A stretch of DNA of 11,947 nt from Nanobdellota archaeon. GTDB taxonomy: Archaea > Nanobdellota > Nanobdellia > Pacearchaeales > GW2011-AR1. The stretch's first letter is position 1. The number at the start of each line of letters is the position of its first letter. The position numbers were made by a program, and so were the translations under genes. Where the stretch lies: NCBI GenBank assembly GCA_018830905.1, contig JAHJRM010000024.1, forward strand, positions 1 to 11,947. Reading direction: 5' to 3'. A model generated the notes under the pieces. It searched no databases, was not told the DNA's origin, and saw only the letters and a program-made list of their open reading frames with translations. This document shows, in pieces, positions 6,553 to 10,309 of the stretch.

Positions 6553-6963
6553 ATGGAAAGCAACGAAGGATTCGCCGTGGCTCTTCTTGGAATAATCTTC
6601 GATCCAAAAACAAAGAGAATTCTTATCGGGAGAAGAGAAAAAGATCCAGATGTTCCTGAACTCACCTGGAGTTTTCCGGGAGGAAAAATCAATCACGGAG
6701 AAGATGTAGAAGAAGTTCTAAAGAAAAAAATAATGGAAAAAACGGGTCTTAAAGTTGAAAGCCTTGGTTCAGTTTATTCAAGAGTACTTCCCGAAAAAGA
6801 AAATTTATTGCTGACATATTTCTTATGCGAGGTCACTGGTGGCGAAGAGAAAAGTGGAGGGGACCTTGTAGAACTAAAATGGGTCAAACCAGAGGAGCTA
6901 GAAGACCATTTCACAACCTCATTCCACCCACATGTAAAAGAGTACATCATGAATTTAGTATAG
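6553..6963 (+). CDS. NUDIX-fold protein with degenerate catalytic box
   Basis: The 136-residue length and strand order match a single NUDIX domain: FAVALLGIIFD, then ILIGRREKDPDVPELTWSFP, then the box region, then a LTYFLCEVTGG strand and ELKWVKPEEL near the C-terminus. NUDIX enzymes hydrolyse nucleoside diphosphates linked to another group, using glutamates in the GX5EX7REUXEEXGU box. Here the box (residues about 38-60, GGKINHGE to KTGL) keeps the GX5E start and the final GL. However, RE has become KK, and the EE pair has become EK. Loss of these metal-binding glutamates suggests weak, altered or no hydrolase activity, perhaps a binding role. It is co-transcribed with Nop10, 22 bases downstream. 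The true substrate cannot be inferred. Confidence 0.88.
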   Translation: MESNEGFAVALLGIIFDPKTKRILIGRREKDPDVPELTWSFPGGKINHGEDVEEVLKKKIMEKTGLKVESLGSVYSRVLPEKENLLLTYFLCEVTGGEEKSGGDLVELKWVKPEELEDHFTTSFHPHVKEYIMNLV

Positions 6964-6985
6964 GAATAGAATTCTAAAAACTAAA

Positions 6986-7120
6986 ATGACAAAATTAAGG
7001 AAATGCTCAGAATGCAAAAAATACACTCTGAAAGAATCCTGTTCGAAATGCAAAAAGGAAACAAAAGACGCACATTACAAATTCATAAAAACAAAAAGTT
7101 CTACAAAGTCTTCTGATTAA
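6986..7120 (+). CDS. nop10: H/ACA ribonucleoprotein subunit Nop10
   Basis: Nop10 is the small zinc-binding subunit of the H/ACA pseudouridylation complex and holds the Cbf5 catalytic domain in place. This 44-residue protein starts MTKLRKCSECKKYTLKESC and continues with KCKKETKDAHYKF. The RKCxxCxxYTLKExCxxC pattern with the AH element is characteristic. The four zinc cysteines are at 7, 10, 19 and 22. The usual C-terminal helix (around DKYGKYRRxxK) is missing and replaced by a Ser/Thr/Lys-rich tail, so the protein is shorter than the usual 55-60 residues. It lies 22 bases after the NUDIX stop and is probably in its operon. Its last 20 bases overlap the 3' end of the convergent UDG gene. Confidence 0.85.
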   Translation: MTKLRKCSECKKYTLKESCSKCKKETKDAHYKFIKTKSSTKSSD

Positions 7121-7700
7121 TCTCAGACTTAACAATTTCCATATCTCTCTCCCACAAATCAATTAAACTTCGATTGTAAATTATCGCTGCAGGATGGAAT
7201 AATGGGATAAGCTTAATTTTCAAACCCATAAAATCAATCATTCTAACTTTCCCATGTACCTGCGTTATCCCAGGCATCTTTTTCATAGAATCAACATCTC
7301 CTCCAGAAAGGAAGAATTTTGTAGCATAATTTCCTAATGAACAAATAACGCTCGGCTGAATAACCTTCACCTGCTCAACCAACCAGGGCGTATGAGCCAT
7401 AATCTCTTCGGGAGAGGGATCTCTATTCTCAGAAGGCCTGTATTTGAGTATATTAGCAACATACACATCATCTAGACTTAACCCTACGGAAGATAGTAAC
7501 TTATCCAAATTCTTCCCTGCAGCACCAACAAAAGGCACTCCCTGCAAATCCTCATTCCTTCCTGCAGCCTCCCCAACAAAAACAATCTTCGCAGAAGGAT
7601 TCCCTTTACCAAAAACAAGATTGGTGGCCCCCTCTTTCAAAGGCAAATTAGCACTCTTGCATCTCTCTTCAACATCTTTTAACAAATCTATTTTATCCAT
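7101..7700 (-). CDS. Family 4 uracil-DNA glycosylase lacking most Fe-S cysteines
   Basis: The family removes uracil arising from cytosine deamination. The 199-residue protein has GEAAGRNEDLQGVPFVG (43-59), the family 4 motif I with the GExxG and ED elements. It also has ANILKYRPSENRDP (82-95) and the catalytic-loop motif FHPAAI near 168. The fold and active-site elements look intact. The four cysteines that bind the 4Fe-4S cluster in known family 4 enzymes fall at positions reading C14, A17, Y87 and H103 here, so three of four are gone and a standard cluster cannot form. The TATA box at 7722-7731 fits the ATG at 7700. The gene overlaps Nop10 tail to tail by 20 bases and lies 41 bases downstream of the surface protein gene. 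Confidence 0.9.
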   Translation of the reverse strand: MDKIDLLKDVEERCKSANLPLKEGATNLVFGKGNPSAKIVFVGEAAGRNEDLQGVPFVGAAGKNLDKLLSSVGLSLDDVYVANILKYRPSENRDPSPEEIMAHTPWLVEQVKVIQPSVICSLGNYATKFFLSGGDVDSMKKMPGITQVHGKVRMIDFMGLKIKLIPLFHPAAIIYNRSLIDLWERDMEIVKSEINQKTL

Positions 7701-7721
7701 ATAAGAATCAAAAACAACTTA

Positions 7722-7731
7722 GGTTTTTAAG
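7722..7731 (-). promoter_or_regulatory. TATA box of the UDG gene
   Basis: On the minus strand this reads CTTAAAAACC, centred about 26 bases before the ATG at 7700. It implies the glycosylase is transcribed separately from the surface protein gene just upstream. Confidence 0.55.
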
Positions 7732-7741
7732 AATTATCAAA

Positions 7742-9316
7742 CTAATTTCGCATCTTATTAGCACCAAAGCCAACCGCAACCACAACAAGAACTCCTATAA
7801 GAATCCACAACCAGGTAAGACTGCTTCCCCCCTCGTCTCCTAGGTCAGGAGAACCGTCTTCTGTTGTATCATCTCCACCACTCTCTAAAACAGCCTTCTC
7901 TGAAATTGCAAAGTAACTAAAGCTGATTAAGTCAACAGTATAATAGTAATAACTATCATCTTCCCCAGAAGTTGTAGCAGGCAACTCATCCCATGCATTT
8001 GTCCCTTCATTAAACCTAAACACGCCAACGACATCTTTAGTTAAACCATTATTAGAAGCCCATGATTTTTCTGCCCTGAATTGAACAGTTGCTTTATCTA
8101 ATTTACTCTCGAGATTTTCCGTCTCTATCTGCAAATACTGATAAACTTTCCCTGTTTTTGCTGTAGACACAGAAGAAGGTTTCTCACCATATTTTATAAC
8201 ATTAACCTTAACATTCTCTGCTTCACTATTAACATTTATATTTATTTCTTTTACACCAACATCAGTAGCAAAATTTCTCACAACAGAAGCAACACCCGGA
8301 ACAATTTTATCAAAAGAATAATCACTCCTAACTGTTGGTACCGTTGTCGTTCCCGAAGACCCTCCAGCATTATTAGAACAGCCACTTGTAGACATTGATA
8401 CAGTAGAAGAACCGCTACTAGCTAATCCATCAGTAGAGGTAATTGTAATATCATAACTAGTTCCACAGGTTAATCCACTAACCTTGTTCCCTGAAAACGT
8501 TCCTGAAGAACTGGAAAGAGCACATGTAGCAACCCCACTTCCAGCATCTGTACATGAATAATCAACAGTGACTGACGACGTTGCAGAAGTAGACTTGGAA
8601 ACACTAACTGTCGGTGCTGTATTATCTACACCTATTGCAACATCTGCATATCCCAGATTCCCCACAGCATCAGTAGAGTTAAACCAAAGCGTATAATTTC
8701 CGTCTGCCAAACCAGAAGTAGTAAATGTCAAAGAACAATTATATCCCGTAGCTGTTACACCCGCCCAAGCACAAGTTCCAGGAGTAGTTATTGAAAAGTT
8801 TCCTGTATCATTTGAGAATCCATAGGCGATGGTGGAACTAGTAACATTACTCAATGCATCCGTGGAATTAGCGTGAAGTGTAAGACTACCCCCTTTCCAT
8901 CCCGCCGCGGCAGGCAAAGCGATAGTCATCCCAGGAGAAGTTGTATCAATATACATCGAAACATTGCTCGTAGCATTAGTGCCCACAGCAGTATAATTTA
9001 CTGCCTCAACAGTGAAAGTATAATTTGCTTGAGTAGTATTGCTAAAGGTGTATCCAAGATTGCTTGTATTCCCCTGATAACTCGTATTAACATGAACATC
9101 ATTCATATAAATGTAAATAGTATAATTTGATGATGTATTTCCCCCTCCTGAAGTCCAGTTGATAGTGAAATGTCCCTCATCATAAAGGGCAGTTGAATTG
9201 AAGGTTACATTAATACTTGTCGGTGCACCAGCGACCGCGGAAACAAATCCCGAAAACAGAACAACAGCTAAAAGCAAAGTTCCAAAAACAAAACATCTTA
9301 AAATTTTATCTTTCAT
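7742..9316 (-). CDS. Secreted, membrane-anchored surface protein with Ig-like and PGF-pre-PGF domains
   Basis: The 524-residue protein starts with a signal peptide (MKDKILRC, hydrophobic core, SGFVSA, cleavage near 27). About 35-135 forms a fibronectin/Ig-like beta domain, followed by two more Ig-like repeats at about 135-250 and 250-325. The second carries the TDAVGNLGYA-type turn and the third carries paired cysteines. A PGF-pre-PGF domain spans about 345-485, recognised by KIVPG, GVKEININV, VYQYLQIE, WDELPAT and SFSYFAIS. An acidic, glycine-rich linker leads to a final membrane helix (SSLTWLWILIGVLVVVAVGF) and KMRN. Some 19 N-x-S/T sequons lie within 30-250, so heavy N-glycosylation is likely. 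The start at 9316 is chosen over a 34-residue upstream extension because it begins the signal peptide and has a Shine-Dalgarno-like GAGGT. It probably acts in the cell envelope or adhesion; no enzymatic motif is seen. Confidence 0.9.
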   Translation of the reverse strand: MKDKILRCFVFGTLLLAVVLFSGFVSAVAGAPTSINVTFNSTALYDEGHFTINWTSGGGNTSSNYTIYIYMNDVHVNTSYQGNTSNLGYTFSNTTQANYTFTVEAVNYTAVGTNATSNVSMYIDTTSPGMTIALPAAAGWKGGSLTLHANSTDALSNVTSSTIAYGFSNDTGNFSITTPGTCAWAGVTATGYNCSLTFTTSGLADGNYTLWFNSTDAVGNLGYADVAIGVDNTAPTVSVSKSTSATSSVTVDYSCTDAGSGVATCALSSSSGTFSGNKVSGLTCGTSYDITITSTDGLASSGSSTVSMSTSGCSNNAGGSSGTTTVPTVRSDYSFDKIVPGVASVVRNFATDVGVKEININVNSEAENVKVNVIKYGEKPSSVSTAKTGKVYQYLQIETENLESKLDKATVQFRAEKSWASNNGLTKDVVGVFRFNEGTNAWDELPATTSGEDDSYYYYTVDLISFSYFAISEKAVLESGGDDTTEDGSPDLGDEGGSSLTWLWILIGVLVVVAVGFGANKMRN

Positions 9317-9321
9317 CTTCA

Positions 9322-9326
9322 ACCTC
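9322..9326 (-). promoter_or_regulatory. Shine-Dalgarno-like site of the surface protein gene
   Basis: On the minus strand GAGGT lies five bases before the ATG at 9316. Most other genes here lack such a site, so it decides the start and marks this mRNA as having a short leader. Confidence 0.6.
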
Positions 9327-9352
9327 TTTAATTCTAAATTAAGAATATTATA

Positions 9353-9363
9353 GTTTATAAATG
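9353..9363 (-). promoter_or_regulatory. TATA box of the surface protein gene
   Basis: Minus-strand CATTTATAAAC is a strong TATA box. The expected transcript start near 9332 would give a leader of about 16 bases containing the GAGGT site. Confidence 0.6.
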
Positions 9364-9426
9364 TTTTTCTCAAAAAAATATTTATGTGATTAAAATTTAA
9401 TCCGCTTACCAGAATCAAATTGGAAA

Positions 9427-9948
9427 TTAATTTTTGTTAATATAAACACCGACGGGTTTTATCGGGTAAATCTCCATGACATCCTCCGCACACTTTAGTG
9501 TGCGGTTTCCATGATGTATGCCCTGAGTTCTAATATAGTTTTGCACAACGTCTAACTGGACAAAACCGACGCTAGATATAAACTTTTCTCGACTCCATAA
9601 ATGCCCGCGTGGATAACGAAGCCTCGCTTTTGCATGATACCCAAAGAAAAGTTTCGCGGATAATCCCTTCAAAATCTGTAAAACCCTCGACGCTGATAAA
9701 ACAAATTCAAAACTTACAATGCAATGGACATGCTCTGACTGGACGTTGAGTTCAATTATTTTAATTTGGTGCAGCGACGCTGCACGTCGAATGCAAGCCG
9801 AAACTAAGTTTTGGTATTCTAATTTTCGAAACATCTTATATCAGTATTTCGTACACCATTCCAAGTGCATCATTATTTTGCCGACGCTGTGTTCATGCCT
9901 TTCATATTTTTCTGCAAAGCTCTAGCTAAGTTGAATTTGTGTTTCCAT
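9427..9948 (-). pseudogene. tnpA: IS200/IS605-family TnpA transposase, interrupted by two in-frame stops
   Basis: Y1 HUH transposases of this family move single-stranded DNA. The full frame from ATG 9948 has 173 codons before the TGA, interrupted at codon 9 (TAG, 9922-9924) and codon 36 (TGA, 9841-9843). Homology runs through both stops in one frame: SFAEKYERHEHSVGKIM, HLEWCTKY, stop, YKMFRKLEYQNLV. This is the usual archaeal TnpA N-terminus, where KYRYKMFRK is expected, so the TGA probably came from CGA. The remainder keeps the HUH motif HVH (73-75), LKGLSAKLFF, RYPRGHLWS and the catalytic tyrosine in QNYIRTQG (138). Initiation at Met39 (9834) could yield a 135-residue fragment lacking the first strand of the fold, unlikely to be active. 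The last 25 or so residues are read through the terminal hairpin and probably flanking DNA. Confidence 0.88.
9486..9505. repeat. Hairpin at the 3' (right) end of the IS element
   Basis: CCGCACACTTTAGTGTGCGG is a perfect 8-pair stem with a 4-base TTTA loop. It lies inside the tnpA frame, encoding NRTLKCAED-type residues after the catalytic tyrosine. It is flanked by a direct repeat of CCATGA (9473-9478 and 9509-9514). Its position suits the right-end hairpin of the element. Confidence 0.65.
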
Positions 9949-10010
9949 TTTTATTTTTAGAAAGATTTATTTAGTTTTGAGAAGTTCTAACTATGTTTAA
10001 GCTTTTCAAA

Positions 10011-10029
10011 GAGCCGAGTATCTCGGCTC
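10011..10029. repeat. Hairpin upstream of tnpA (left end of the IS element)
   Basis: GAGCCGAGTATCTCGGCTC is a perfect 8-pair stem with a 3-base loop, about 63 bases before the old tnpA start codon. This is where an IS200/IS605 left-end hairpin is expected. It could alternatively act as a transcription barrier. Confidence 0.55.
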
Positions 10030-10069
10030 CCATAATCAATAAATCAAAATAGAAAAAAGTTTGCTCAAC

Positions 10070-10089
10070 TCACCACCGCCTAAAGGCAG
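10070..10089. repeat. Third hairpin, possible relic of a TnpB-type right end
   Basis: On the minus strand this contains CTGCC-TTTA-GGCGG, a 5-pair stem, followed by TGGTGAGTTGAG. Hairpins with a CTTTAG-like loop near the right end are common in tnpB-carrying IS605-group elements. Here it reads toward tnpA. It may be part of this element's left end or a leftover of another copy. Confidence 0.3.
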
Positions 10090-10205
10090 TAGATTTCTTT
10101 TTCAATTAAAAAATTATGATTAAAGGGGATGAGACTCCATATCCTTATTCACCAAGGCAGTTTTGTTATTTAATAATTTTTAACATTAACCTGAAAAAAC
10201 ACAAA
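10090..10205. other. Intergenic stretch without a supported gene
   Basis: Between the hairpins and the tRNA promoter I see only A+T-rich DNA. A 34-codon frame at 10116-10220 runs into the tRNA promoter and has no recognisable features. No further hairpin or repeat stands out. Confidence 0.5.
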
Positions 10206-10215
10206 AATTTAAAGG
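10206..10215 (+). promoter_or_regulatory. TATA box of tRNA-Arg
   Basis: AATTTAAAGG is centred about 28 bases before the mature tRNA 5' end, so transcription would start at or very near the mature end. Confidence 0.5.
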
Positions 10216-10237
10216 TATAATTGTGGATAGATTCTAA

Positions 10238-10309
10238 GCCCTCATAGTTAAACGGATATAATATTTCCTTGCGGAGGAAAAGCTCGGGGTTCAATTCCCC
10301 GTGAGGGCA
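10238..10309 (+). tRNA. tRNA-Arg (anticodon GCG)
   Basis: All arms can be drawn. The acceptor stem is GCCCTCA/TGAGGGC (10238-10244 with 10302-10308), with discriminator A at 10309. The D stem is GTTA/TAAT with GG in its loop. The anticodon stem is TTTCC/GGAAA with loop TTGCGGA, placing GCG at 10271-10273 after the conserved U33. The T arm is CGGGG-TTCAATT-CCCCG. GCG reads CGC and CGU codons for arginine. No intron and no encoded CCA are present. The 3' end abuts the convergent radA stop codon with no base between. Confidence 0.95.

Larger units (their letters stand above)
9470..10095 (-). mobile_element. Decayed TnpA-only IS200/IS605-type element
   Basis: The tnpA pseudogene is bracketed by imperfect-free hairpins: one at 9486-9505 near its 3' end, one at 10011-10029 upstream. 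A weaker hairpin with a TTTA loop lies at 10070-10089. IS200/IS605 elements carry subterminal hairpins recognised by TnpA instead of terminal inverted repeats, so these mark approximate ends. The exact cleavage positions and target tetranucleotide are not identified, and the boundaries given are estimates. No tnpB is present. The tnpA part is visibly richer in G+C than the flanking DNA, consistent with arrival from elsewhere. Confidence 0.6.

Noticed and set aside
9317..9418. A 34-residue upstream extension of the surface protein to 9418.
   Set aside because: It would begin at a non-ATG codon, crosses the TATA box and puts a polar segment before a clear signal peptide; ATG 9316 has a GAGGT site.
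9841..9924. Recoding of TAG/TGA (pyrrolysine or selenocysteine) in tnpA.
   Set aside because: The TGA sits where relatives usually have Arg, two different stops are involved, and other genes in the window use TGA and TAG as normal stops.
10116..10220. A 34-codon plus-strand frame (MIKGDETPYPY...) between the IS element and the tRNA.
   Set aside because: It runs through the tRNA TATA box, has no promoter at the usual spacing and shows no recognisable motif; the C-terminal half is A+T-rich read-through.
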